A DNA stretch of 64,000 nucleotides, taken from NCBI RefSeq assembly GCF_003123685.1, contig NZ_QCYJ01000130.1:547719-611718 (forward strand), read 5' to 3'. The notes beneath the pieces were generated by a model. It saw only the letters and a program-made list of their open reading frames with translations. It was not told the DNA's origin and ran no database searches. Made by a program: the position numbers and the translations under genes. How positions within the stretch are numbered: the first letter of the stretch is position 1; each line of letters opens with the position of its first letter. The stretch is from Nocardia aurea (GTDB lineage Bacteria; Actinomycetota; Actinomycetes; Mycobacteriales; Mycobacteriaceae). Below are positions 51,375 through 60,284 of the stretch, piece by piece.

Positions 51375-52493
51375 TCAGGACATCGCCTGGAAGGTGAGCA
51401 CGGTCGCGCCGATCCGGATGACGTCGCCGTCGGCGAGCAGCGCGCCGCTCTCGATCGCCTCCTCGTTGACGTACACCCCGTTGGCCGAATGCAGATCCTT
51501 GATGAGCAGACCGGCGCGGCTCGGCATGATGTGGGCGTGATACCGGCTCGCCTTGGGGTCGTCGAGGACCAGATCGTTGTCGGTCATGCGCCCGATGCGC
51601 ATTCCGTTCTGACCGATCACCAGTGCCCGGCCGTCCGCCATGCGCAACTGGCCCGCGCGCACCGAACGCGGCATCTCGGTGACGGTCTCGGTCATCGCCG
51701 CCGCCAGCCGCTCGGACCGCTTGAGCTCCACGGTATTCAACGGCTCCTGGCGCAGGACCCGCTGTTCGAGTTCCACCAGCGGCGGGCTCGGATCGATGCC
51801 GAGCTCCTCGGCGAGCACGGTGCGCAGGCGGCGGCACGCGTCGAGGGCATCGGCCTGCCTGCCAGACAGGTACAGGGCGGTGATCAACTGCGCCCACAGC
51901 GGCTCGCGCAGCGGATGTTCGCCGGTGATCGAGACCAGTTCCCCGATGACCGAGGACGCGCGCCCACAGGCGATCTCGGCGTCGATACGGGCGGAGGCGG
52001 CGAGCAGCCGCTCCTCGTCCATCGCGGTGGCGAAACCGTCGGCGAATTGCAGGCCGGCCAGATCCGCCAGCGCCCGGCCGCTCCATTCGCGGAGCGCGGT
52101 GCCGAACAGTTGCGAGGCGCCCGCGTTGTCGCCCGCCTCCGCGCATTTGGCGGCGGCATCGCGCGCGGCCTCGAAACGTCCGATATCGCAGGCGGACTCG
52201 GGAATCTCCAGCCGGTAGCCGGAGGATTCGGTGCGCAACACCTGCGCGGGATCCACCCCCGAATTACGCAGCGCCTTGCGGATATTCGAGACGAACACCT
52301 GAAGGCTGGCCGAGTAGGAATCCGGCGGTTCCTCGTTCCACACCATGTCGGCCAGTGCGGACGAGGACACCGCGCGCCGTCGGTTGACGGTCAGCGCGGC
52401 GAGCAAAGCCCGTGGCTTGGGCCCGCCGACCGCCACCGGCTCACCGCCGACGAACAACCGGACAGGCCCGAGCACGCGCACATCCAAACTCAT
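51375..52493 (-). CDS. embR: EmbR-like regulator: OmpR-type winged helix, BTAD and FHA domains
   Basis: A 372-residue protein close in length to M. tuberculosis EmbR (about 388). Residues 1-97 form an OmpR-like DNA-binding domain (VLGPVRLF start), 100-245 the bacterial transcriptional activation domain (FEAARDAA through DPSPPLVELEQRVL) and 285-370 an FHA domain with GRMTDNDLVLDDPKASRYHAHI and HSANGVYVN, the phosphothreonine-binding Arg/Ser/His/Asn set. EmbR is phosphorylated by PknH and activates embCAB. That wiring is inferred. No kinase gene is adjacent here. Confidence 0.85.
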   Translation of the reverse strand: MSLDVRVLGPVRLFVGGEPVAVGGPKPRALLAALTVNRRRAVSSSALADMVWNEEPPDSYSASLQVFVSNIRKALRNSGVDPAQVLRTESSGYRLEIPESACDIGRFEAARDAAAKCAEAGDNAGASQLFGTALREWSGRALADLAGLQFADGFATAMDEERLLAASARIDAEIACGRASSVIGELVSITGEHPLREPLWAQLITALYLSGRQADALDACRRLRTVLAEELGIDPSPPLVELEQRVLRQEPLNTVELKRSERLAAAMTETVTEMPRSVRAGQLRMADGRALVIGQNGMRIGRMTDNDLVLDDPKASRYHAHIMPSRAGLLIKDLHSANGVYVNEEAIESGALLADGDVIRIGATVLTFQAMS

Positions 52494-52524
52494 GAGCTCG
52501 GGCCCCCGAGAGGTTGAGAAGGGG

Positions 52525-53559
52525 TCAGGCGCTGATCGACCGTCCCGCGGACTTCAGATCATTGCACGCCTCGAGAACGCGCGCCGTCATGGCCGCCTCG
52601 GCCTTCTTCAAGTACGAACGCGGGTCGTAGACCTTCTTGTTGCCGACCTCACCGTCGACCTTCAGCACGCCGTCGTAGTTGGCGAACATGTGGGCGGCGA
52701 TCGGCCGGGTGAAGGCGTACTGGGTGTCGGTGTCGACGTTCATCTTCACCACGCCGTAGCGCAGCGAGTCTTCGATCTCCGACTTCAGCGAGCCCGAGCC
52801 GCCGTGGAAGACGAAATCGAACGGCTGCGCGTCGGCTCCCAGGCCCAGCTTCTCCGCCGCGACGCGCTGCCCCTCGGCGAGCACCTCCGGCTTGAGCACC
52901 ACGTTGCCCGGCTTGTACACACCGTGCACGTTGCCGAAGGTGGCGGCCAGCAGGTACTTGCCGTTCTCGCCCGCGCCGAGCGCGTCGATGGTCTTCTGGA
53001 AATCCTCGGACGAGGTGTAGAGCTTGTCGTTGATCTCGGCCTCGACGCCGTCCTCTTCGCCGCCGACGACACCGATCTCGACCTCGAGGATGATCTTCGC
53101 GGCCGCGGCGGCCTTGAGCAGTTCCTTGGCGATCTCGAGGTTCTCGTCGATCGGGATCGCGGAACCGTCCCACATATGCGACTGGAACAGCGGCGGCAGC
53201 CCGGCGTTGACGCGCTCCTGCGAGATCGCGATCAGCGGACGCACGAAGCCGTCCAGCTTGTCCTTGGGGCAGTGGTCGGTGTGCAGCGCGATGGTGACGT
53301 CGTATTTCGCCGCGATCACGTGCGCGAACTCGGCCAGCGCGACCGACCCGGTCACCATATCCTTCACGCCCAGGCCGGAACCGAATTCCGCGCCGCCGGT
53401 TGAGAACTGGATGATGCCGTCACTGCCCGCGTCGGCGAAGCCCTTGATCGCGGCGTTGATCGTCTCCGACGAGGTGCAGTTGATGGCCGGGAAGGCGAAG
53501 GAGTGCGCTTTGGCCCGACCGAGCATCTCGGCGTAGACCTCCGGAGTCGCGATGGGCAC
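52525..53559 (-). CDS. fba: Class II fructose-bisphosphate aldolase
   Basis: Fba cleaves fructose 1,6-bisphosphate in glycolysis and makes it in gluconeogenesis. The 344 residues equal M. tuberculosis Fba. Zinc ligands lie in ALHTDHCPKD, EIGVVGGEEDG and VHGVYKPG, with the FHGGSGS phosphate-binding loop. GTG 53559 was preferred over an upstream ATG because GGAGG is 8 nt before it and the mature N-terminus should be PIATPEVY. Divergent from dedA; upstream DNA holds a TAGGGT -10-like sequence. Confidence 0.97.
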   Translation of the reverse strand: MPIATPEVYAEMLGRAKAHSFAFPAINCTSSETINAAIKGFADAGSDGIIQFSTGGAEFGSGLGVKDMVTGSVALAEFAHVIAAKYDVTIALHTDHCPKDKLDGFVRPLIAISQERVNAGLPPLFQSHMWDGSAIPIDENLEIAKELLKAAAAAKIILEVEIGVVGGEEDGVEAEINDKLYTSSEDFQKTIDALGAGENGKYLLAATFGNVHGVYKPGNVVLKPEVLAEGQRVAAEKLGLGADAQPFDFVFHGGSGSLKSEIEDSLRYGVVKMNVDTDTQYAFTRPIAAHMFANYDGVLKVDGEVGNKKVYDPRSYLKKAEAAMTARVLEACNDLKSAGRSISA

Positions 53560-53830
53560 AGTGAAGACCTCCGTGTTGTGCGGCAAAAGACAATTCTGTC
53601 AGGCATTACCCTAAGGCAGTAGCGTTTCGTGACCCAACGCACCCGCCTTCCCGTCACGGACGGCACCCGGGAGCGGGCTGCGAGTCGGCCACGAGTGCGC
53701 GAACAGTTTTTCTCCTCGACCGAAAGTTTCCCGCTTCCACCCGGTACTGTGGTCGAGGTAATTGCGCTGGCAGCTTCCGACGCGGTGGCAAGCAAACCTC
53801 AGGCCAGCCGCACCATGGACAGGAGGCCGC

Positions 53831-54553
53831 GTGATTCTGCTGGCAGCGACCGAATCGGTGACGAGTAACGTCGCGTTGACAGAGTTGCTCGATCCGATGC
53901 ATCTGCTCACGAAAACGTGGCTCAAGGACGCGGTACTTCCCGCGATTCTGATCATCGTCTTCATCGAGACCGGTCTTCTCTTCCCTATCCTCCCCGGCGA
54001 TTCGCTGTTGTTCACCGGCGGCCTGCTCGCCGCGCAGGAGAACAACCCGGTCAATATCTGGGTCCTGGTTCCCGCAGTCACTTTCATCGCCTTCGCGGGT
54101 GATCAGACCGGCTATTGGATCGGACGCGGGATAGGTCCCAAGATCTTCCACAAGGAAGACACCCGCTTCTTCAAGAAGCACTACGTCACCGAGACGCACG
54201 CCTTCTTCGAGAAGCACGGTCCCAAGACGATCATCCTGGCGCGGTTCGTGCCCATCGTGCGCACCTTCATGCCCGTGCTGGCCGGTGTGTCCAAGATGGA
54301 CTACCGCAAATTCGTCGCCTTCGACATCGTCGGCGCGATCCTGTGGGCAGGCGGCATCACGGTGCTCGGATACTTCCTCGGCAACGTCGCCTTCATCCGC
54401 GACCACGTCGAGGCCATCTTCCTCGGCATCGTCTTCGTCTCGATCCTGCCCGGCATCGTCGCTGTCGCGAAGAAGCTGCGCAGCCGCGGTTCGGAGGCCG
54501 ATAAGCAGCCCGAGGCCGAGCTGACCGCCGCGACCAGCGAGTCGAGCCGCTGA
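53831..54553 (+). CDS. DedA-family membrane protein (first of two)
   Basis: A 240-residue DedA/SNARE-associated protein. FIETGLLFPILPGDSLLFTGG, GDQTGYWIGRGIG and LARFVPIVRTFMPVLAGVSKMDYRKF are its signature (acid plus Arg/Pro-Val-Arg). Four or five membrane segments. DedA proteins flip lipids such as undecaprenyl phosphate or phosphatidylethanolamine in a proton-coupled manner. GTG 53831 follows AGGAGG. The second dedA follows at 4-bp distance, so both are one operon. It corresponds to M. tuberculosis Rv0364. Confidence 0.93.
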   Translation: MILLAATESVTSNVALTELLDPMHLLTKTWLKDAVLPAILIIVFIETGLLFPILPGDSLLFTGGLLAAQENNPVNIWVLVPAVTFIAFAGDQTGYWIGRGIGPKIFHKEDTRFFKKHYVTETHAFFEKHGPKTIILARFVPIVRTFMPVLAGVSKMDYRKFVAFDIVGAILWAGGITVLGYFLGNVAFIRDHVEAIFLGIVFVSILPGIVAVAKKLRSRGSEADKQPEAELTAATSESSR

Positions 54554-54557
54554 ACCG

Positions 54558-55250
54558 GTGTCGACGGCGTCATTGCCCCTGGCGGTGGGCACGTTCGATC
54601 CATTGATCTCAGCGGGCCCCGCGCTCGTCTGGGCGGTGGTTCTCACTTTCGTCTTCCTCGAATGCGCGCTGATCGTCGGGCTGTTCCTGCCCGGCGACTC
54701 GATGCTGATCACCGCGGGCATCGTGATGGCCTCGCACGCCACCGGCGAGACGCAGGTGTGGGCGCTGTCCATCGGCGCCATGGTCGCCGCGATCAGCGGT
54801 AACCAGGTGGGCTACGTCATCGGGCAGCGGACAGGACATCGGCTGGTCGCGCGCAAGAACGGGCGCTATATCAACACCGCGAATCTGCAACGGGTTTCGG
54901 GGCTGTTGGAGCGGCACGGATTCCTGGCCGTGCTGGTCGCCCGCTGGATCCCGTGGGTGCGCACGCTGTGCCCGATGGTCGCGGGCGCGGCGCATATGGA
55001 CCATCGCAAGTACACCGTCGCCAGCACCATCGGCGCCATCATCTGGGCGCCGGTGCTGCTGCTCATCGGCTACTACGCCGGTGGTTTCCTGGAGCGGGTG
55101 CCGTGGCTGATGCCCGCGGTGATCGTCGCGCTGGTGATCGGCCTGATCGCGGGAACCGCCATCGGGATGCGCCACTACCGGCAGGAGATGGCCCGGCCCG
55201 CCGAGGATTTCGACGTGGACGCGGCCGTCGTGGCCGAAGCCGAGAGCTGA
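54558..55250 (+). CDS. DedA-family membrane protein (second of two)
   Basis: A 230-residue DedA paralog: FLECALIVGLFLPGDSMLITAG, GNQVGYVIGQRTG and LVARWIPWVRTLCPMVAGAAHM. It shares the fold of the first copy but differs in sequence, so they are old paralogs. Starts at GTG four bases after the stop. Two adjacent dedA genes suggest either a heteromeric flippase or separate lipid substrates. Confidence 0.92.
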   Translation: MSTASLPLAVGTFDPLISAGPALVWAVVLTFVFLECALIVGLFLPGDSMLITAGIVMASHATGETQVWALSIGAMVAAISGNQVGYVIGQRTGHRLVARKNGRYINTANLQRVSGLLERHGFLAVLVARWIPWVRTLCPMVAGAAHMDHRKYTVASTIGAIIWAPVLLLIGYYAGGFLERVPWLMPAVIVALVIGLIAGTAIGMRHYRQEMARPAEDFDVDAAVVAEAES

Positions 55251-55280
55251 CCGTCGCGCCGGACCGGGGTCGGCGGCCGT

Positions 55281-56441
55281 TCACAGACCGGCGGCGCTGA
55301 CCCGGTAGGCGGCCTCCATCAACAGCCAGCCCGACAACTGCACGGACAGATCGCGCTCGGGGATCTTCGACGGTGTCACCGAACCGCCCGCCGTGAAATA
55401 GCCCGCTCCCGCGCTGCCGCCCGGCATCTGCGCGCGTTCGGCCCAGTTCACACCGAACAGCGGTTCACCCTCGACGTCGAGCCGGTTGGCCCACGCCGCC
55501 GACGCCGACGCCCGCACGATCGCCGCCGCCGTCGCGCGGTCCTCGACCTGCTGACGGTCCGAACCGGGCAGCGTCTCGGCCACCACCGCGAGGTAGCGGG
55601 CGAGGATTCCGTTGAACAGACCGCCGTCACCGCCACCGCCGCCTTTGACGACACCGCCGACGGTCATATGGTCCTGAACCGCGTCGAGCAGGCGATGCAC
55701 CCGTTCCAGATGACGTGGCGCGCCGGTGTGCGCCGCCAGTTCGGCCTCGAGACCGAGTACGACACCCTGGCAGTAGGTGAAGGTCGGACGCTCGATCGTG
55801 CCGGACGGCAGGTGGATGCCGTCCAGGATCAGTCCCGTCTCGGGGTCGCGCAGGGTGGCGTCGAGCCAATCGGCGATCTCCTGCGCGCGGCTATGACGAC
55901 CGAGGCGCATCATCGCGATTCCGGCGGGCCCGTTGGCGGGCGCGTTGTAGTAGTCCGATCCGGTCCGCCACGGCAGTCCGCCGCCGACCTCCGGATTCCA
56001 CCCGTCGTACAGCTTGCGCTCCAGCGCGGCCAGACCCCGGTTCGCGCCGGTGACGCCCTGGGTTCGTCCGGCGCGTTCCGCGGCGATGGCCAGCCAAGCC
56101 ATGTCGTCGTAGTAGTTGTTGGTCCAGCCGGTGATATTGCGCAGGCGATGCGAGCGCAGGATCTCCACCACGCGTTTGCGGCGCGCGGGCGTCGGCACCC
56201 GGTCGGCGGCGTCGACGGCGCAGTCGATCAGGTGGGCCTGCCACCAGTAGTGCCACGAGCCGAAGGCGCGTTCGCGTCTGGTCGCGGGCCAGCCGACAAC
56301 GCCGAGTTCCGTGGCCGGAAACGCCCACAGCGCGCGCAGATGGCGCGAGACGATCGCGGATTCCGCCATATCCGCGCGCTCCGACCACATCGCGGGCGAC
56401 GATGCGGCATCCTGGCCTGCCTGAGGGCTCCGCGAGGTCAT
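55281..56441 (-). CDS. GH76 alpha-1,6-mannanase-like protein
   Basis: A 386-residue (alpha/alpha)6 protein. The catalytic pair is Asp112-Asp113 in NNYYDDMAWLAIA, as in GH76 endo-alpha-1,6-mannanases. GSWHYWWQAHLIDC and YCQGVVLGLEAELAA are conserved around it. No signal peptide is evident, so it may be cytosolic. In mycobacteria the homologue Rv0365c sits beside dedA/fba, with a proposed role in mannan or lipomannan trimming. GAGG precedes the ATG. Confidence 0.88.
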   Translation of the reverse strand: MTSRSPQAGQDAASSPAMWSERADMAESAIVSRHLRALWAFPATELGVVGWPATRRERAFGSWHYWWQAHLIDCAVDAADRVPTPARRKRVVEILRSHRLRNITGWTNNYYDDMAWLAIAAERAGRTQGVTGANRGLAALERKLYDGWNPEVGGGLPWRTGSDYYNAPANGPAGIAMMRLGRHSRAQEIADWLDATLRDPETGLILDGIHLPSGTIERPTFTYCQGVVLGLEAELAAHTGAPRHLERVHRLLDAVQDHMTVGGVVKGGGGGDGGLFNGILARYLAVVAETLPGSDRQQVEDRATAAAIVRASASAAWANRLDVEGEPLFGVNWAERAQMPGGSAGAGYFTAGGSVTPSKIPERDLSVQLSGWLLMEAAYRVSAAGL

Positions 56442-56486
56442 TCCTCAATGGTGCCAGTTATCGGCCGGGTTTTGCGCCCCATTCCG

Positions 56487-57326
56487 TTACCAAGAGGTAG
56501 TCAAATCGGCATACTGACGTACCCATGCATGCATTGCGATACCTGCAGCTACACCGGCGTTGATACTCCGCGTCGAACCGAACTGGGCGATCGAAACAGT
56601 CATCGCGGCCGCTTGTTTGGCGTGGTCGGTGACGCCGGGACCCTCCTGGCCGAACAGCAACAGGCAACGCAGCGGCAATCGGGAGGTCTCCAAGGGCACC
56701 GAACCCGGCACATTGTCGACCGCGACGACGGTGAGATCGTGGCGCGCGGCGTATTCCAGCAGATCGCCGATATCGGCGTGATGTTCGATGTGCTGGTAGC
56801 GGTCGGTGACCATGGCGCCGCGCCGATTCCAGCGCCTGCGCCCCACGATGTGCACCGCCGCCGCCGCGAAGGCGTTCGCGGTCCGCACGACGGTGCCGAT
56901 ATTGGCGTCGTGGCCGAAGTTCTCGATGGCGACGTGGAACGGATGCCGTCGCCGATCGATATCGGCGACGATCGCCTCGCGGGTCCAGTACCGGTAGGCG
57001 TCCACCACGTTGCGTCGGTCGCCGTGGGTGATCAGTTCCGGGTCAAGACGCGGATCCTCGGGAACGGGCGTGCCGCGCTCGCGGTCCCACGGGCCGACTC
57101 CGTGTGGATGCTCACCCCATTCGGTCGGTCCCGGATGCGACGAGTCGTCCCCGACGTGGTCGCCCACGACAGGACCGTCGCGGTCGGAATCGGCCCCGGC
57201 GCTGTCGTACCCGACGAGATCGTCCGCGATCGAGTGATCCGCGGCTGGATGATCCGACGTAGGGGTATCCGAGACAGCCGGGACTGCATTGCCGTCGACC
57301 GGGACGTCCGGCTCTGGGTGGTTCAC
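56487..57326 (-). CDS. SpoU/TrmH-type RNA 2'-O-methyltransferase with acidic extension
   Basis: A 279-residue protein. The SPOUT core is 125-279: IENFGHDANIGTVVRTANAFAAAAVHIVG (motif 1), then LLLFGQEGPGV (motif 2) and TRSINAGVAAGIAM (motif 3), the SAM-binding trefoil knot. Residues 1-85 are strikingly rich in Asp, Pro and His, and look disordered. It matches M. tuberculosis Rv0380c. Start GTG 57326; TAGCAT (complement of 57333-57338) ends 6 nt before it. Substrate (tRNA or rRNA) is not predictable. Confidence 0.88.
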   Translation of the reverse strand: MNHPEPDVPVDGNAVPAVSDTPTSDHPAADHSIADDLVGYDSAGADSDRDGPVVGDHVGDDSSHPGPTEWGEHPHGVGPWDRERGTPVPEDPRLDPELITHGDRRNVVDAYRYWTREAIVADIDRRRHPFHVAIENFGHDANIGTVVRTANAFAAAAVHIVGRRRWNRRGAMVTDRYQHIEHHADIGDLLEYAARHDLTVVAVDNVPGSVPLETSRLPLRCLLLFGQEGPGVTDHAKQAAAMTVSIAQFGSTRSINAGVAAGIAMHAWVRQYADLTTSW

Positions 57327-57399
57327 CCCATGATGCTAATTCCGGCCATCGCACCGATGCCGCCGAGTATCGGCCCCCCGCGCGATGACCGGAAACGGA

Positions 57400-57876
57400 T
57401 CAGTAGGAGCCGGACGAACCGGACGACCCGATCGCGACCGCGATGATGACGACGTATACGACCAGGAGGGCCAGGAACGCGATCAGCATGACCGATCCGA
57501 TGATCCCGCAGACGTAACCGGCCTTCGCGTTACCGCGCCCGCCGATCGTTCCGCCCGACTGGTCGATCTCCTTGAGGACCTTGCCGCCCATCACCCAGGC
57601 GAACGGCCCGCACAACTGGCACAGCACGAGGCTGAGAATGCCGAGGATCAGCACGGTCGTCGCCTGCGGATGGTCCGGCGGTCCGCCGAAGCCGTAACCG
57701 TAGGGCTGCGCGTACGGTGGCTGCCCGTAGGGCTGCTGGCCGTAAGGCTGCTGACCATAGGGTTGTTGGCCGTAGGACTGCTGCTCGTAAGGCTGCGACT
57801 GGCCGTACGGCTGCCCGTAGGGTTGCTGCCCGTAGGGCTCCTCGGGCTGTTTGTCCATCGGCGGCGGATAGCTCAT
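57400..57876 (-). CDS. DUF4190-like membrane protein with QPYGQ repeats
   Basis: A 158-residue protein. Residues 10-65 hold about nine QPYGQ/QQPYG units, a prion-like, Tyr/Gln-rich sequence. Two hydrophobic helices follow (about 75-95 and 120-148), giving the DUF4190 topology. TACCAT (complement of 57883-57888) lies 6 nt before the ATG, so it is probably leaderless. Function is unknown; the repeat may mediate self-association at the membrane. Confidence 0.75.
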   Translation of the reverse strand: MSYPPPMDKQPEEPYGQQPYGQPYGQSQPYEQQSYGQQPYGQQPYGQQPYGQPPYAQPYGYGFGGPPDHPQATTVLILGILSLVLCQLCGPFAWVMGGKVLKEIDQSGGTIGGRGNAKAGYVCGIIGSVMLIAFLALLVVYVVIIAVAIGSSGSSGSY

Positions 57877-58014
57877 GCGGTGATGGTAATGGCCGCACCG
57901 TCGGGCCGTTAGCCGTGTACGTCGCCCGAGGCGACCACCTCGGCGAATCGAACGGTGCGGCGGGTGGCGGCGGATCTATCCTGGAGAAGCACGGCTGTCG
58001 GGGTGGAGACAGAG

Positions 58015-58461
58015 ATGGATCACGCGCGCGTTCTCCGTACGGTGCTCGGCGTCACGGCCGGGTACCTGATCCTGCTCGGCCTCTGGCTGGGTTGGCTGGT
58101 GCAACGCACCCCGCCAGGCACCGTTCCGTATCAGATCGTGGCGCTGGTCGGACTGTTCGGTTCCTGCGTCGGCCTCGGCATGCTGCTGGCCGCCCGGCCG
58201 TCCAAGGCCGATCGCAGGCTGTTGCACCACGGGCTGGAAGGCTGGGCCACCATCGAACGCGTGCACCCGCTTCGGCGCACCGACCACCACAGCGAACTCA
58301 CCGAACTCGATCTCGAACTCGTCGTTCCGGGATCCGAAACATACCGGGGTTCCGTTGTTTTCGATGTCATGCCGGGCGACCGGGCTAAACTCGCTGTCGG
58401 CGAGATCATCTCGATCCGCGTCGATCCGTCGAACCGGGACCGGATCATCCTGGTGCTCTGA
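58015..58461 (+). CDS. Two-helix membrane protein of unknown function
   Basis: A 148-residue protein: helices at about 9-28 and 39-62, then a soluble domain with ATIERVHPLRRTDHHSELTELDLELVVPG and a terminal RVDPSNRDRIILVL, resembling a small beta-barrel (DUF3592-like) module. ATG 58015 follows GGAG by about 8 nt; TATCCT (57977-57982) is a fitting -10. Family not certain. Confidence 0.6.
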   Translation: MDHARVLRTVLGVTAGYLILLGLWLGWLVQRTPPGTVPYQIVALVGLFGSCVGLGMLLAARPSKADRRLLHHGLEGWATIERVHPLRRTDHHSELTELDLELVVPGSETYRGSVVFDVMPGDRAKLAVGEIISIRVDPSNRDRIILVL

Positions 58462-58469
58462 AAAGGTTG

Positions 58470-59177
58470 CTAGCGCGGCGTTTTCGCGTGGGCGCGCGGA
58501 TCGGCGAGCAGATATTGGGCGGCGGCGTAGGTGCCGAGGATCACGCCTTCGGCGATCCGGCGTGATCGCTCCGTGCGGGCGAAGAGCCGCCGCACCACGA
58601 TCAGCCCGTCGGAGACGGTGAACAGCAGAGCGCCCAGGCCGAGACGACTGCGCGGATCGGGACCCGGAACGTTCAGCCCGGCGATCTGTTTCGCACCGGG
58701 TGCGAGCGCCGGATCCGAGGCCAGGACGGCCGCGGTACCGAGGGTCGCGCCGTAGGCGGTCAGCGGCGCGGCGACGGACGGCGCCCTGCCGCGCAGCAGC
58801 GCGGCGGCGCCGAGCCAGGCGACCACGCGCGGGACGGCGTTGGCCGCGGTCGGGCGGGCGCCGCGACGCAGCCACAGCGCCGAATAGCCGGACTGCATCA
58901 CCGCGAAGAACGACGCGCCCACCACCAGGCGGCGGTCGTCGTCCGGTTCGATGAGCAGGACGTCGCCGACGGTGGCCGCCGCGAGCGAGCCGAGCAGCAC
59001 ACGACGATCGGTGCTGTCCAGCGACGCGGGCGAGGTGACCACATCGGCCGCGAGCAGCGGCATCAGCAGCGGTTTCGCCGCCCGCTGGAACGAGTCGCGG
59101 CCGGTGACGGCACCGTAGACGGTGACGGCAGCGGCCGCGAGGAAACCGATCCGGAAAGGACGCGGCGAATCAGGCAC
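58470..59177 (-). CDS. YhhN/TMEM86-like lysoplasmalogenase
   Basis: A 235-residue integral membrane protein with about seven or eight helices. AAKPLLMPLLA near residue 33 and ALLFTVSDGLIVV near 185 fit the YhhN/TMEM86 signature, which carries a conserved Asp in the helix for vinyl-ether lysophospholipid hydrolysis. It starts at GTG 59177, overlapping the KAS III stop by 8 bp, so they are coupled. Confidence 0.78.
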   Translation of the reverse strand: MPDSPRPFRIGFLAAAAVTVYGAVTGRDSFQRAAKPLLMPLLAADVVTSPASLDSTDRRVLLGSLAAATVGDVLLIEPDDDRRLVVGASFFAVMQSGYSALWLRRGARPTAANAVPRVVAWLGAAALLRGRAPSVAAPLTAYGATLGTAAVLASDPALAPGAKQIAGLNVPGPDPRSRLGLGALLFTVSDGLIVVRRLFARTERSRRIAEGVILGTYAAAQYLLADPRAHAKTPR

Positions 59178-60231
59178 CGAAACTCGGCTCCTTGGGGGCG
59201 GGCGGCAACGTGACGACCTGGCCCGCGTAGCTCAGACCGGCTCCGAAGCCGAGCAGCAGCGCGGTCTGCCCGCCCTTGGCCTTACCCGTCACCAGCATCT
59301 CCTCGATCGCCAGCGGAATGGAGGCGGCGGAGGTGTTGCCGGTGTTCTCGATGTCGTTGGCCATCGGGATATCGTCGGCGAGGCCGAGATTCTTCTTCAT
59401 CAGTTCGTTGATACGGGCGTTGGCCTGGTGCGGCACGAAGACCTCGATGTCCTCCTTGGACACACCGGACACCTCGAGCGCGTTCGACAGCGCGCGCGGC
59501 AGAGTGACGGCGGCCCAACGGAATACGCGCGGGCCTTCCATCCGCAGCGCCATCCGGCCGATGGCCTCGACGGACGGGTCGGTGCCCTGCAACGCCTGGG
59601 CCCTGTCCATGTACTCGAGGAAGTTCACGTCCTGGGCGATGGCCTCGGCGTTCTCGCCGTCGCTGCCCCAGACCGTCGGCGAGATGCCGTTCTCCTCGCT
59701 GGGACCGACCACGACCGCGCCCGCGCCGTCACCGAAGATCATGGCGGTGCCGCGATCGTTCGGGTCGAGGCCGACGGTCATCGTCTCGGCGCCGATCACC
59801 AGGACGTAGTCGACCGAGCCGGCGCGGATGAGGTCGGCGGCCACACCGAGCCCGTAGCCGAAGCCGCCGCAGCCGGAGGTGAGGTCGAACGCGGCGATAC
59901 CGTTCAGGCCCAGGTCCGAGGCCACGGTCGGAGCGCCGTGCGGGGTCAGTTTGAGCCAGCTCGACGTACATAGGATCAGCGCGCCGATTTTCGTCCGGTC
60001 GATTCCGGTGTTCACCAGGGCGCGCTCACCGGCGGCCGCGGAGATCGATCGCAGCGTCTCGTCACCGCTGATCCAGCGCCTTGTGCGGATTCCGGTGCGC
60101 TCGAAGATCCACTCGGGTGTCGAGTCCAGGGTCTCGCACACCTCGGCGTTGCTCACCACGCGCTGGGGGCGGTACGCACCGATTCCGAGCATCGCAACAT
60201 TCTCGCGACTCTTATTGACTGCAATGCTCAC
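59170..60231 (-). CDS. Beta-ketoacyl-ACP synthase III-like protein
   Basis: A FabH-type condensing enzyme of about 353 residues. The catalytic triad is Cys121 (DLTSGCGGFG), His268 (VPHQANARI) and Asn299 (ENTGNTSAAS). FabH normally starts fatty-acid chains from acyl-CoA and malonyl-ACP. Start is uncertain: GTG 60231 was used; 60234 and an upstream ATG at 60267 are alternatives. It is coupled to the lysoplasmalogenase-like gene. Whether it is the housekeeping FabH or an accessory synthase is not clear. Confidence 0.88.
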   Translation of the reverse strand: MSIAVNKSRENVAMLGIGAYRPQRVVSNAEVCETLDSTPEWIFERTGIRTRRWISGDETLRSISAAAGERALVNTGIDRTKIGALILCTSSWLKLTPHGAPTVASDLGLNGIAAFDLTSGCGGFGYGLGVAADLIRAGSVDYVLVIGAETMTVGLDPNDRGTAMIFGDGAGAVVVGPSEENGISPTVWGSDGENAEAIAQDVNFLEYMDRAQALQGTDPSVEAIGRMALRMEGPRVFRWAAVTLPRALSNALEVSGVSKEDIEVFVPHQANARINELMKKNLGLADDIPMANDIENTGNTSAASIPLAIEEMLVTGKAKGGQTALLLGFGAGLSYAGQVVTLPPAPKEPSFGA

Positions 60232-60284
60232 CACTGGTGACTCACACGTCCTCTGCCGTTCGGACAACTAAACCTGTGACCAGG

